From Desulfobacteraceae bacterium Eth-SRB2 (GTDB lineage: Bacteria > Desulfobacterota > Desulfobacteria > Desulfobacterales > UBA11574), in contig RPGQ01000037.1 of assembly GCA_004193595.1 (NCBI GenBank), positions 358,688-422,687 on the forward strand: a stretch of 64,000 bases of DNA. The letters are read 5' to 3'. The notes beneath the pieces are model-generated. The model did not search any database. It was given only the letters and a program-made list of their open reading frames with translations, and had not been told where the DNA came from. A program made the translations under genes and the position numbers. This document shows, piece by piece, positions 35,287 to 44,731 of this stretch; positions within the stretch are counted from its first letter, which is position 1; each line of letters opens with the position of its first letter.

Positions 35287-35623
35287 AAAAGACGTTGGTA
35301 CGGCAAGGCGTGAGTCTGAAGTTCAGGTAGACGCTAATTGGGATGCTGTATGTTTTCATGCCCAACAGGCCGTGGAGAAATATCTCAAAGGATTACTTCA
35401 GGAAAGCGAAATCTCTTTTTCAAAAACACATGATCTTTCAGTCTTATTAGATTTGCTTTTGCCCTTATTTCCTGATCTGAGCATTTTAAGAGATGATCTT
35501 GAATGGTTATCCGCTTTTGCCGTGGAATTCCGATATCCTGGTGAAGAAGCTGTGGAAGATGATGCCAGATATGCACTGGAGTTAATGGATCGAATTTTGT
35601 CATTACTAACCCAAAAAATTTAG
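35249..35623 (+). CDS. HEPN-domain protein (partner of MNT)
   Basis: The 124-residue protein shows the HEPN helices with CFHAQQAVEKYLKGLL in the middle and FRYPGE near the end, the Pfam HEPN form (about 120-130 residues). A clear R-x-x-x-x-H RNase motif is not seen, so it may be of the non-catalytic or differently active class. With the overlapping MNT it forms a two-gene module, possibly a toxin-antitoxin pair guarding the CRISPR locus. Confidence 0.85.
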   Translation: MKELTKEWIKKAEKDVGTARRESEVQVDANWDAVCFHAQQAVEKYLKGLLQESEISFSKTHDLSVLLDLLLPLFPDLSILRDDLEWLSAFAVEFRYPGEEAVEDDARYALELMDRILSLLTQKI

Positions 35624-35632
35624 TAGACGGAA

Positions 35633-36034
35633 ATGTATAATATGCCATGTACGTTATTTTTATTATTCAACCATGAATTGACTGAAATCCAGGAAAAAGA
35701 TGGACATGATTCACTGGGTATCAGCCGCATCATTGATTTGCCGGCGGATCTGGAAAAACTCTGGCAACAAATACCGCCGGATGTGCAGAAAATTGATGAT
35801 TATCTGGCACCGATAAAAACATGGCTGGCCGGGCAGGCGTCATCGTCGGATTACGTTCTCATTCAGGGGGATTTTGGGGCAACCTATATCATGGTTAACT
35901 TTGCTTTTGAAAACGGTTTGATCCCCATATATTCAACTACAATGCGTGAAGCTGTTGAAGAACATGATAACCACGGAACGGTTAGGCTGACCCATAATTT
36001 TAGGCATGAGATGTTCAGGAAATACGGAGTATAA
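35633..36034 (+). CDS. csx20: Csx20-like CRISPR accessory protein, probable ring nuclease
   Basis: The 133-residue protein matches the Csx20 pattern: LFLLFNHELTEIQ at the N-terminus, LWQQIPPDVQ, and DYVLIQGDFGATYIMVNFAF in the C-terminal half. Csx20 occurs only with type III systems and has been reported as a cyclic oligoadenylate ring nuclease. Translation may start at 35633 or at 35642. It ends two bases before the CARF-HEPN gene, so signal receiver and signal remover would be made together. Confidence 0.75.
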   Translation: MYNMPCTLFLLFNHELTEIQEKDGHDSLGISRIIDLPADLEKLWQQIPPDVQKIDDYLAPIKTWLAGQASSSDYVLIQGDFGATYIMVNFAFENGLIPIYSTTMREAVEEHDNHGTVRLTHNFRHEMFRKYGV

Positions 36035-36036
36035 TC

Positions 36037-37383
36037 ATGGCAAATGTCTTTATTTCTTTTTTGGGAACAAACGATTATCTTTCCTGCACGTATTACAGGG
36101 ATAATTTCGAGGAAAAAGATGTCAGATTCGTCCAGGAAGCGACCATTAAATACTGCTGCAGCGACTGGGACGGTGATGACCGGATAGTAATTTTTACAAC
36201 AAGAGAAGCGAAAATTAAAAACTGGCTGGATAATGGCCATATAGACAGAAACACAGATAAAACAAAGCAGTGCATTGGGCTTAAAAATTGTATAGATAAC
36301 CTGAGTCTGAATTCTCAGGTTCAACAGATAGATATACCCGATGGTCACGATGAAGATGAAATCTGGAAAATTTTCAAAATTGTTTATGATCAGTTACATT
36401 CCAGCGATAAAGTAATATTTGATATTACCCATGCATTTCGTTCAATTCCCATGCTGGCGATAGTTTTATTGAATTATGCAAAGGTCCTGAAAAATGTATC
36501 ATTAGCCGGAATATATTATGGGGCTTTCGAAGTGCTGGGAACCTATCACCAGGTAAGTAAACAGCCATTGGAAAAGCGACGAGTTCCGATTTTAGACCTT
36601 ACAACTTTTGATCAACTTATGGAGTGGTCTTTTGCGGTTGATCGTTTTCTGGAAGCCGGAGATGCAAAGGCCATATCGGGACTTGCAAAAAAAGCAGTTG
36701 CTCCTGTTTTAAAAGAATCTAAAGGCAGGCACAGGGCTGCTGCTGCTGTTAAGTATGTTGCAGATGCGTTGGATAATTACACCAAAACTTTAGCAACCTG
36801 CCGGGGATTAGAGATAACCAGTTCAGTTCAGAAATTGAAGAAAGAACTGGAAAAAAGCAAGGATGTGGATCTTGTAAAACCGCTTCACCCATTATTTGAA
36901 CACATTAACAAACAGGTCGGTTTTTATAAGGGGGATATTATCAGGGACGGAATTCAGGCCGCAAAATGGTGTCTGGAGCACAATTTAATCCAGCAGGGCT
37001 TCACTATTTTACAGGAAATTTTGATAACAAAATTTATTATTCGCACAAGCGGAGATCCGACAGATAAAAATCAACGAAGTATTGCCGCGTCGGCCATTTC
37101 TATCTGCCAGCAGAATATACCGGAAGACAAATGGACAGGGGTTGCCGGTCGCTTCCCTGAAATTACAAAGCAGTACAACACCCTTTATAAAAAGGAAGTA
37201 AATCTGGTTGAAGTGCTTGATGGTTTAACCGAACTGCGCAATGATTTAAATCACGCAGGATTCAGAGAGCAACCCATGAAATCGGACGTATTCGCAAGTA
37301 AACTGGGTCAACTAATTGATAAAGCTGAAAATTCTTTTGGTTTGGATCTGCCAGATAAAACTATACCGGCACATAAATCGTAA
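36037..37383 (+). CDS. CARF-HEPN ribonuclease, Csx1/TM1812 family
   Basis: The 448-residue effector has an N-terminal CARF domain of the TM1812 (TIGR02221) type: MANVFISFLGTNDY, then FDITHAFRSIPML, a ligand-pocket motif. The C-terminal HEPN domain has the RNase motif R-N-D-L-N-H (Arg401 to His406). On binding the cyclic oligoadenylate made by Cas10 it should cleave RNA non-specifically. It is the last gene before the CRISPR array. The exact ring size sensed (cA4 or cA6) cannot be told from sequence. Confidence 0.88.
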   Translation: MANVFISFLGTNDYLSCTYYRDNFEEKDVRFVQEATIKYCCSDWDGDDRIVIFTTREAKIKNWLDNGHIDRNTDKTKQCIGLKNCIDNLSLNSQVQQIDIPDGHDEDEIWKIFKIVYDQLHSSDKVIFDITHAFRSIPMLAIVLLNYAKVLKNVSLAGIYYGAFEVLGTYHQVSKQPLEKRRVPILDLTTFDQLMEWSFAVDRFLEAGDAKAISGLAKKAVAPVLKESKGRHRAAAAVKYVADALDNYTKTLATCRGLEITSSVQKLKKELEKSKDVDLVKPLHPLFEHINKQVGFYKGDIIRDGIQAAKWCLEHNLIQQGFTILQEILITKFIIRTSGDPTDKNQRSIAASAISICQQNIPEDKWTGVAGRFPEITKQYNTLYKKEVNLVEVLDGLTELRNDLNHAGFREQPMKSDVFASKLGQLIDKAENSFGLDLPDKTIPAHKS

Positions 37384-37624
37384 GAAACAGCTGCAATTAT
37401 GGGTGCGATGATATTTAATCAATAAATCAGGTGATTACACGATAGTATGGGCCTAATTTCAATATGGAGATTTACGGAAATTGATATTTGTTGATATTTT
37501 AAATAGATATGCTATAAAAGCAACTCAAAACGAGTCGCTAAAAATTAACCGGACGGCTTTTTTGGGTACATGCGCGGATATTGATTTGCAGGTAACTGAT
37601 ATATTTGAACAAAAACAACCCGGA
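37384..37624 (+). promoter_or_regulatory. Probable CRISPR leader
   Basis: This 241-base AT-rich, non-coding stretch lies between the CARF-HEPN gene and the first repeat. It has several AT runs (TTGATATTTGTTGATATTTT and TATGCTATAAAA) suitable for a promoter. Orientation of the repeat, whose 3' end ATTGAGAC would be the crRNA handle, agrees with transcription from this side. New spacers would be added at the 37625 end. Confidence 0.6.
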
Positions 37625-39580
37625 GTTGGAAAGAACTCCCCGATTCGAGGGGATTGAGACAGACTTTCAGCTTGTCCTTGCCGGTAGCTCCTTTGCGTTG
37701 GAAAGAACTCCCCGATTCGAGGGGATTGAGACCAAGTCAAACATCTTCTTGGCAAACTCCTTAGTTGCGTTGGAAAGAACTCCCCGATTCGAGGGGATTG
37801 AGACTACTTGACATCTTAACCTGAGTTTTGCCTGAGTGTGTTGGAAAGAACTCCCCGATTCGAGGGGATTGAGACTTATTTAGCAAACTGGGAAAAAGAA
37901 AAGGGCTTAAGTTGGAAAGAACTCCCCGATTCGAGGGGATTGAGACTCCTACTTAACCAGCGTTTGGTTGATTTCTTTTTTATGTTGGAAAGAACTCCCC
38001 GATTCGAGGGGATTGAGACTTTATGATGAACAACCACCCTGGATCGAGATACTGGTTGGGAAAGAACTCCCCGATTCGAGGATTGAGACAACTTTAACTA
38101 GCGATATAAAGTCATCCATTCCCACATAGTTGGAAGAACTCCCCATTCGAGGGATTGGAGACTCCTTTTTCACCAACTGCCCGGTAGTAGTTTTGGCGAG
38201 TGTCTTGTTTGGAAAAAGAACTTCGTTGAGTTGAGACGACCACCGTAACGGTTTCGCAATAACCGTGCATGGTTGGAAAGAACTCCCCGATTCGAGGGGA
38301 TTGAGACTTTAATGCCGGATTAGCTTATTTAGCCCGGGCCGTGTTGGGAGAACTCCCGATTCAGGGGATTGAGACCGAAGGCGATCAACAGAGCGCCAGT
38401 CAAGGTTTCCATATAGTTGGGAAGAACTTTCCCGATTCGAGTTGAGACTGGTGCCGGTTAGGCGTCACAAAGATCGCCATAAAGTTGGGAAAAGGCCGAT
38501 TCGAGGGATTGAGACTATGTGTTTCTTCCTGCATTAACTCTTTTGCTTGTGTTGGAAGAACTCCGATTCGGGGAGTTGAGACTTTAAACCGGACAGAAGA
38601 AAAGTTACCTCGAACAGTTGGAAAGAACTCCCCGATTCGAGGGGATTGAGACCTTTTCACCAACCCTATACATATATTCTCTATCGAGTTGGAAAGAACT
38701 CCCCGATTCGAGGGGATTGAGACTCCTGCAATCGTAGTTTTTTAAAATTATCCATTTTGTTGGAAAGAACTCCCCGATTCGAGGGGATTGAGACTCATCC
38801 ATCCACAAAACTACCGGACTCACAGCTTCTGTTGGAAAGAACTCCCCGATTCGAGGGGATTGAGACAATTGTGCTTGTGTAGCAAACATACAGGCAAGAT
38901 TGTTGGAAAGAACTCCCCGATTCGAGGGGATTGAGACTTCAAACGACTTCATCTTGTTTATAGTAGTATTTTTTGTTGGAAAGAACTCCCCGATTCGAGG
39001 GGATTGAGACGAATCATTGCCTGCCTTTTTTGGTACGACTGCTTGGTTGGAAAGAACTCCCCGATTCGAGGGGATTGAGACATAAAGGGTATCTTTTGAG
39101 GTAAGAACGATGCTTAGTTGGAAAGAACTCCCCGATTCGAGGGGATTGAGACTCTACTGTGCCCGGATTAGGACAGTGCTCGCCATCGTTGGAAAGAACT
39201 CCCCGATTCGAGGGGATTGAGACTTTGAGACCTCCGTGTCTAATGTCCCTTCGGTAAAAGTTGGAAAGAACTCCCCGATTCGAGGGGATTGAGACTTTTC
39301 TTTGAATCGATGTTTTGTTCCATAGCATTTGGTTGGAAAGAACTCCCCGATTCGAGGGGATTGAGACCCTGAGATTATCAAACATCACCTGAGCGAGTTT
39401 TAGTTGGAAAGAACTCCCCGATTCGAGGGGATTGAGACTTTTACTCACCAATTCTAAAATGTTCTCAGCTTCAGTTGGAAAGAACTCCCCGATTCGAGGG
39501 GATTGAGACATAAGCTGTCCTGCGTAGTAACCTTCAATAATTCTGTTGGAAAGAACTCCCCGATTCGAGGGGATTGAGAC
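37625..39580 (+). CRISPR. CRISPR array, 28 repeats of 36 bp, 27 spacers
   Basis: The repeat begins GTTGGAAAGAACTCCCCGAT and ends TCGAGGGGATTGAGAC, with the short stem TCCCC/GGGGA and a last eight bases ATTGAGAC fitting the type III crRNA handle. Twenty-one repeats are exact. Repeats 7, 8, 9 and 11-14 (38055 to 38582) are shortened to 31-35 bases with small indels, and repeat 10 among them is exact. The last repeat (39545-39580) is exact, so there is no terminal decay. Spacers are mostly 34-37 bases, with longer ones of 39-44 next to broken repeats. No spacer is repeated that I can see. Protein-like frames read through the array are artefacts of the repeat. Confidence 0.98.
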
Positions 39581-39877
39581 TTCCCGCTTGACAACCCTGA
39601 CAAGGCGGAGCCAAGAAATATTTGCCAACAGGCACAAAGACACGAAGGGTTTTGTTATTCTTTCTTAGTCTCTTGGTGTCTGGCGGAAGAAAAAAGTTTT
39701 GCCACAAAAAGCACAAAATTCACAATTAAGAAACTAACCACTTCATCCCTTTCAGACCTTCAGGTCTGCCCTCTCCATCGCTTTGTCTAAAAATTCACAT
39801 GTTTTTTCAGGTCCGTTTTTGTAAAATCTTTTTTCAAAGCCGTTAAGATAATTAAATAGTACAGGAATTTCCTTTTT
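39581..39877. other. Array-to-repeat spacer region, possible gene tail on minus strand
   Basis: GCCACAAAGACACGAAG-like repeats occur at 39620-39650 and 39690-39720. On the minus strand about 41 codons (about 39752-39877) read KKEIPVLFNYLNGFEKRFYK and CEFLDKAMERADLKV. This is plausible protein that runs into the family D repeat, and it may be a gene truncated by that repeat. No family is recognised. Confidence 0.3.
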
Positions 39878-40040
39878 TGGACACAGACCCGCCTGCCATT
39901 GCAAGACACGAGCGGGCAGGTGAACCCAGATTGTCAAGATTCTTGTATTGCAAAATAAGAATATTATCTGTGTATAACTGGCCGCTTGTACCTCGCATGG
40001 CAGGCGGGTCTGCGAAAATCTGCGTCCTATTTAACTTGAG
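39878..40040. repeat. Dispersed repeat, family D copy 2 (inverted relative to copy 1)
   Basis: The reverse complement matches copy 1 at 27161: CAAGTTAAATAGGACGCAGA, CAGACCCGCCTGCC and CACAGATAATATT. It includes an extra internal CAGACCCGCCTGCC / GCGGGCAGGT pair at 39886-39920. Confidence 0.65.
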
Positions 40041-40115
40041 ATGGGGGAAATATGCGAGATACGCCCTTGTTAAGGGGCTGAGTTTTGATTTAACGATAGT
40101 TGAAGGAGGGTAATT

Positions 40116-41489
40116 ATGACCGCATTAACCGAAAAATCAGAGGCAAAAAATAACCAGAATATCACTGAGCCGGAAATTATTGAAGATGAGTTTTTGACAC
40201 AGGATGATTTGGTGCCGGTAAAAAAAGAAGCCGTTAAACGGGAACTGAGTCGAATACTGGCTGAACTTGAATTGATGATCCGGGAAAAGAAGTGGGAGGA
40301 TGCGGCAAGTCTTTTTTATCCTGTGGAAGAGAAACTCCCTGAGGTCACGGAGCAGGGATTGGATAGTGCGGTAAGGGAAAAGCTGGCCTTTATTCTGGGC
40401 CAGGTCAAAAAGTTTGATGAGGCCATTAAAGAGTTATCTTTGTGTATTGCAAAAAATCCGGATAACTTCTTTTTGCATAATTCGCTGGCTTATACGGCTT
40501 ACAATTCTTTGTATGCTGCAAAAAACCGGGAAATATTCTTAAGTGGGAAAATTCGAAGAGACAGGATTGCGCTTGCCCATAAGCATTTCAAGGTCGCCCG
40601 AGCACTTCGGCCGGACAGCATAACCAATTTTTATCGCGAGGCCATGCTTTTTAAACAGATCGAGGGAAAGAGCGAAAAAGCGCTTCCCCTGTTCTTAAAT
40701 GCTATTAAGATCTGGGATCAAATGAGCCTGGAAGAGAAAGAATCTCAACACCGGCAAAGGAAGAATTTCGTCAAGGCACTGTACCAGGGAGCTGCGGCTG
40801 CGCTGGAAAACGGGCATTGTCGCAAATCTCTTAACTTAATAAAGCGCTGTCTGGTGGAAGATGAAAAAACAGATTATATCTCTCTGGTGTTTAAATACTA
40901 CGCGTTGGGAAAGATAAGTTTTCAGCTTAACAATTTTACAGAAGCCAGGGACGCGCTTCTTTTTGCTGCCAAATGCAAATCGGCTGATCCCATAGATTTT
41001 GTTTATGAACTTCTGGCCCGATGTTACCTTGCTCTGGATAATCCCCGTCGTGCCCTGGAGATGTTGAAAAATGTTCCTAAGAAACGGCGGAAGCCCTATA
41101 TCAGCTGGACCGAATCGGACGTATTGTCCAGGCTCAAAGATTATGCCGGCGCAAAAAATGCTCTGAACCGATCCCTGGAAAGGGATAATCGTTCTAAGCA
41201 CAAGACCCTGGTTCGCCTTGCAAAACTTGAATATCTGCTGGGAAATTACGACAGGACCCTGGCATGCGCCAGACAAGCGAATTCTTTTTTTGAAGAAAAA
41301 TGGGGGAATCCATGTGGGGACGGACTCTTTTGGCAGGCGCTGGGTGCCTATCGGATGGGGGATTTAAATCTGGCGCTTAAAACGGCAGACAGACTCAAGG
41401 ATATCAGTCCGAACTACCATAATCTGGATAAACTTCTGGACCGGGTTGCCCGTAAAGGAGATAACTGTGAACACCTTAAAGCAGGCTAA
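40116..41489 (+). CDS. TPR-repeat protein, partner of the primase-polymerase
   Basis: The 457-residue protein is an acidic N-terminal tail (1-45) followed by TPR-like helix pairs, for example FDEAIKELSLCIAKNPDNFF, YALGKISFQLNNFTEARDAL and RCYLALDNPRRALEML. It has no signal peptide or membrane segment. Its last 23 bases overlap the primase-polymerase start, so translation is coupled. Upstream AAGGAGG marks a strong start. It probably scaffolds the primase-polymerase and the Cas1-Cas2 integration complex; that role is inferred from position. Confidence 0.78.
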   Translation: MTALTEKSEAKNNQNITEPEIIEDEFLTQDDLVPVKKEAVKRELSRILAELELMIREKKWEDAASLFYPVEEKLPEVTEQGLDSAVREKLAFILGQVKKFDEAIKELSLCIAKNPDNFFLHNSLAYTAYNSLYAAKNREIFLSGKIRRDRIALAHKHFKVARALRPDSITNFYREAMLFKQIEGKSEKALPLFLNAIKIWDQMSLEEKESQHRQRKNFVKALYQGAAAALENGHCRKSLNLIKRCLVEDEKTDYISLVFKYYALGKISFQLNNFTEARDALLFAAKCKSADPIDFVYELLARCYLALDNPRRALEMLKNVPKKRRKPYISWTESDVLSRLKDYAGAKNALNRSLERDNRSKHKTLVRLAKLEYLLGNYDRTLACARQANSFFEEKWGNPCGDGLFWQALGAYRMGDLNLALKTADRLKDISPNYHNLDKLLDRVARKGDNCEHLKAG

Positions 41490-43083
41490 AAAAGGAAATG
41501 CATCCCCTGATTTCAGTTTGATTATATCACGGATGGAAAATGCAATAATCCGGGGGAATGATACCGGGAAGACCTGCCGGGTTCTTCGCACGAACAATAT
41601 TTGGAAACAACTGGCCACTACTCAGAAAATCGAGTGGGCAAGGCTTGCTCAGATGGCCGGTGAGATGGAAACTGCCCTCAACGTGCTGGCAAGCGTCAAC
41701 AAAAAAGAACCCGGAAATGTAAAAGCCTGGCAGGAGCGAATGGATCTTCTGGCGGTTTTGGACCGCAGGTCGGAATTAGCCAGGGTTCTGGCAGGTGCCC
41801 GTGCCTTTATGGACAAAAAAACCTATAACATCCAGGTCCATAAATTCACGGCCCTGACAGAGGTGGAAAAGAAAAAGGATATCGAGTCGGCAAACGGGCC
41901 TTTTGAGCGGCTGCGACACCGTCAACGTCAGATAGATCATTTTTTAAAGCTTTTTTCAGGACGTGAAGACTGTTTTGCCCGGCAGTGGGTCAACCGGAAG
42001 GAAGGAAAGCAGGGGTATGTCCCGGTTCGCAGCCCCATGACCTTCCAGGATGTGGAAGATCATCTGAACCATGGAAGGACATATGGAATCTACCTGCTCA
42101 AGGCGGACAGCAGGGTAAGTGTCGGGGTCATGGATGCGGATTTGATTCCTCGGTTTCGAGGCGGCGTATTAAAAAGAGATGAAAAAAGCCAGGTTCAGCG
42201 GGAACGGAACTACCTTATTTCTCAAATCAAGGAACAGGGGGCCAAGGCAGGACTGAAGCCGCTTATGGAATTTTCCGGCAACAAAGGGTATCATTTTTGG
42301 TTTATTTTCCAATCCCCTGTTCCTGCGGCTTTGGCCAGATCTGCGCTTATACAAATCAGAGATCTTATTGCTCCGGATTTATCTGCTTTTACCCTGGAGG
42401 TTTTTCCAAAGCAGGACCGGTTAAGTGGTAAAGGTTTCGGTAACTTGGTGAAGCTCCCCTTGGGCGTACACCGTCTGTCCGGGAAAAAATCATATTTTCT
42501 TGAGTGCCGGGAAAGAACCCTGGAAGCTCAACTTAACTTTCTATTGAAAGTCGACCCTTCACCGGTCGACGGTCTTCAAAAGTTTAATGCAATGTCTGAA
42601 AAAGAAAAAGTGCTTGTCCATCCCAGATGGCAAAAATGGGCTGAAAAATATCCTGAGCTTTTTATCCTTGAAAAAAAGTGTCCTCCTTTGGCACAGATTA
42701 TTTCTTCCTGTCGAAACGGAATCAACCTTTCCCCAAGAGAAGAAAAGGTGATGTTGCAGACTATCGGATTTCTTCCAAAGGCAAAGTCCCTGCTGCATTA
42801 CCTCTACGCATTTTCTTCGGAATACAATCCTCATATGGTGGACTATAAGCTGAGCCGCCTTCGAGGAACGCCTTTGGGGTGTCGGAGGATTCATTCAATA
42901 ATGTCATTTGTCGGAGATATGTGTGAATTTTCATCCATACCCGATTACCGTCATCCCCTGCTGCATGTTGAGAGTTGGAGAAAAAACAGCGCCGCCGCTA
43001 AAGTCGAAAAAGCTGAAAATCTGAATTCGGCCCTGGAAAATCTTGAATCGGCCATGAATCAGGTCAAACGATTTATGGAGTAA
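41467..43083 (+). CDS. CRISPR-associated primase-polymerase (AEP family)
   Basis: This 538-residue protein contains an archaeo-eukaryotic primase domain at about 150-380: metal site VGVMDADL (Asp223, Asp225), FSGNKGYHFWFIF with His276, and LVKLPLGVHRLSGKKS as motif III. The N-terminal 130 residues are TPR-like helices. The C-terminal region has four Cys (405, 415, 472, 486) spaced like the iron-sulphur or PriL-type cap of primases. The GTG at 41467 with AAAGGAG is the likely start rather than the earlier TTG. Next to cas1-cas2 it fits the CAPP group, which copies nucleic acid for spacer acquisition. Confidence 0.85.
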   Translation: MNTLKQAKKGNASPDFSLIISRMENAIIRGNDTGKTCRVLRTNNIWKQLATTQKIEWARLAQMAGEMETALNVLASVNKKEPGNVKAWQERMDLLAVLDRRSELARVLAGARAFMDKKTYNIQVHKFTALTEVEKKKDIESANGPFERLRHRQRQIDHFLKLFSGREDCFARQWVNRKEGKQGYVPVRSPMTFQDVEDHLNHGRTYGIYLLKADSRVSVGVMDADLIPRFRGGVLKRDEKSQVQRERNYLISQIKEQGAKAGLKPLMEFSGNKGYHFWFIFQSPVPAALARSALIQIRDLIAPDLSAFTLEVFPKQDRLSGKGFGNLVKLPLGVHRLSGKKSYFLECRERTLEAQLNFLLKVDPSPVDGLQKFNAMSEKEKVLVHPRWQKWAEKYPELFILEKKCPPLAQIISSCRNGINLSPREEKVMLQTIGFLPKAKSLLHYLYAFSSEYNPHMVDYKLSRLRGTPLGCRRIHSIMSFVGDMCEFSSIPDYRHPLLHVESWRKNSAAAKVEKAENLNSALENLESAMNQVKRFME

Positions 43084-43128
43084 CAGACTGTTCCCCTAAT
43101 ATAATCTGAAAAAAACTGGAGTTTTTAA

Positions 43129-44178
43129 ATGGAATCTTTATATGTTATCGAACCCGGCTGTTATCTTCGACGGGAAGGTGCGTCAATTAAGGTATTCAAA
43201 GATAAAAAAGCTATCCAGAGGATTCCGGCAGACGGACTTAAAAAACTGTTGCTGGCAGGATATGTCTCCCTTACCGGCGGAGTAATGGATTTCCTCATAA
43301 AAAACCGGGTTGAAACCGTGTTTATCACACCTACGGGCAGATTCCGCGCCAGGCTTGCCATTGATGAACACCGGCATGTGGAATTGCGACGCGCGCAATA
43401 CCTGAACCTGGCAGACGGTGTTTTTGCCGCCAGAACAGCAGGGTGCATTGTCGCAGGAAAGATCGATAACATGACTCGCTTTATTTTGATCCGAGCCAGG
43501 CAATATAAAAACGATCCGTTGCGCAAATTGGCGGCAAGACTCAAGACCTTTCAACCCATATACAAGAAAGATGCAGATGGCCTCGACAGAATCAGAGGTC
43601 TTGAAGGTGCGGCCACAAGAATATATTATTCCGCCTTTAACGATCTGATCAAGAATCCGGAATTTAAATTTCATGGAAGAAATCGCAGACCACCCTTAGA
43701 TCCGGTAAATGCTTTACTGTCATTTGTTTATACGCTGTTAACCAATGAAGTCCTTTCAGCTATAAAAGCCAACGGGCTTGATCCATATATGGGCGCCCTT
43801 CACGAGATCTCCTACGGTCGGCCGTCACTGGCCTGCGATCTGGTGGAAGAATACCGGAGTTTTTTGGGAGACCGTCTGGTGTTGGGAATCATTAACCGAA
43901 AAATGATAACTCCTGATGACTTTGTATATCGAAAATCGCCGCCGAAAAATTTTATCGATGAGCAGGAGATGAGAAAAAAACGACCTGTTGAAATGAAACC
44001 CGCCATAATGAAGGCACTTATCGCAACCTATGAAGAAATGATGAATCGTAAGATTTATTACCCGCCGGATGACAAAAAAATCGGGTACCGGTGGCTCATT
44101 CACCGGCAGGTTGCGGCTTTTGGTAACTATTTGAAAAATCCGAAAAAACCATATAAGCCTTTTAAATGGGAGTCATAG
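43129..44178 (+). CDS. cas1: Cas1 integrase
   Basis: The 349-residue integrase has the usual beta N-terminal domain and helical catalytic domain. Metal ligands are Glu159 (GLEGAATRIYY), His225 (GALHEISYGRPSLACDLVEE) and Glu240. All are present, so it should be active with Cas2 in inserting spacers. It follows the primase-polymerase by 45 bases and precedes cas2 by one base. Confidence 0.96.
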   Translation: MESLYVIEPGCYLRREGASIKVFKDKKAIQRIPADGLKKLLLAGYVSLTGGVMDFLIKNRVETVFITPTGRFRARLAIDEHRHVELRRAQYLNLADGVFAARTAGCIVAGKIDNMTRFILIRARQYKNDPLRKLAARLKTFQPIYKKDADGLDRIRGLEGAATRIYYSAFNDLIKNPEFKFHGRNRRPPLDPVNALLSFVYTLLTNEVLSAIKANGLDPYMGALHEISYGRPSLACDLVEEYRSFLGDRLVLGIINRKMITPDDFVYRKSPPKNFIDEQEMRKKRPVEMKPAIMKALIATYEEMMNRKIYYPPDDKKIGYRWLIHRQVAAFGNYLKNPKKPYKPFKWES

Positions 44179-44179
44179 A

Positions 44180-44458
44180 TTGTTTGTTCTGGTTTGCTTT
44201 GATATCGTAGATGACCGAGACCGCAGACAGGCTGTAAAAATCATCGGGGATTATGGTTACCGGGTGCAGAAATCTGTTTTTGAGTGCGCCGGAATATCCG
44301 AAGAACAATATTTGAAGATGAAAACACGTTTGGAAGATTGTATAGACAACCTCTGGGATACGGTTCGATACTACCGGATATGCAAAGATTGCATTCGAAA
44401 GATGGAGTATTCCGGGATTGGCGATCCGCCATTAATCAAAGCTTTTCGGATTGTATAG
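44180..44458 (+). CDS. cas2: Cas2
   Basis: The 92-residue protein has the Cas2 ferredoxin fold: MFVLVCFDIVDDRDRRQAVK with the conserved Asp at the first strand end, YGYRVQKSVFEC, and YRICKDCIRKMEYSG. It bridges two Cas1 dimers in the integration complex. The start is TTG, one base after the cas1 stop, with GGGAG upstream. Confidence 0.94.
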   Translation: MFVLVCFDIVDDRDRRQAVKIIGDYGYRVQKSVFECAGISEEQYLKMKTRLEDCIDNLWDTVRYYRICKDCIRKMEYSGIGDPPLIKAFRIV

Positions 44459-44731
44459 CGGCCTTTGCAGAAGGGTTTAGAGACGTAGGAAGGCAAGGGA
44501 TGTAAGGGATTAGTGTTGTATGAAATCTTTTTCACAATTTTTATGAAATTATAACCCTAAATTTATAATATCCCGGAGAAAATCCAAGAAATAATCAAAT
44601 CGCATGATTTGCCCCATACCCTATCGATCGGCATTACAATTCCAATAACAGCCTAATATAATAGTAAAAATCAAGACATCAGCAAATGAGTATAAATGAA
44701 TGGTATTGTCTTTTGACCCCTTTGTCTTATC
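44459..44731. other. Intergenic region after cas2, no gene seen
   Basis: The stretch shows no convincing reading frame on either strand. It leads into the double-hairpin repeat at 44732. Confidence 0.4.

Noticed and set aside
37605..39643. Several 60-200-residue reading frames through the CRISPR array with repeated LERTPRFEGIET or SQSPRIGEFFPT segments
   Set aside because: They are translations of the 36-bp repeat on either strand; they have no start signals and are broken wherever repeats lose bases.
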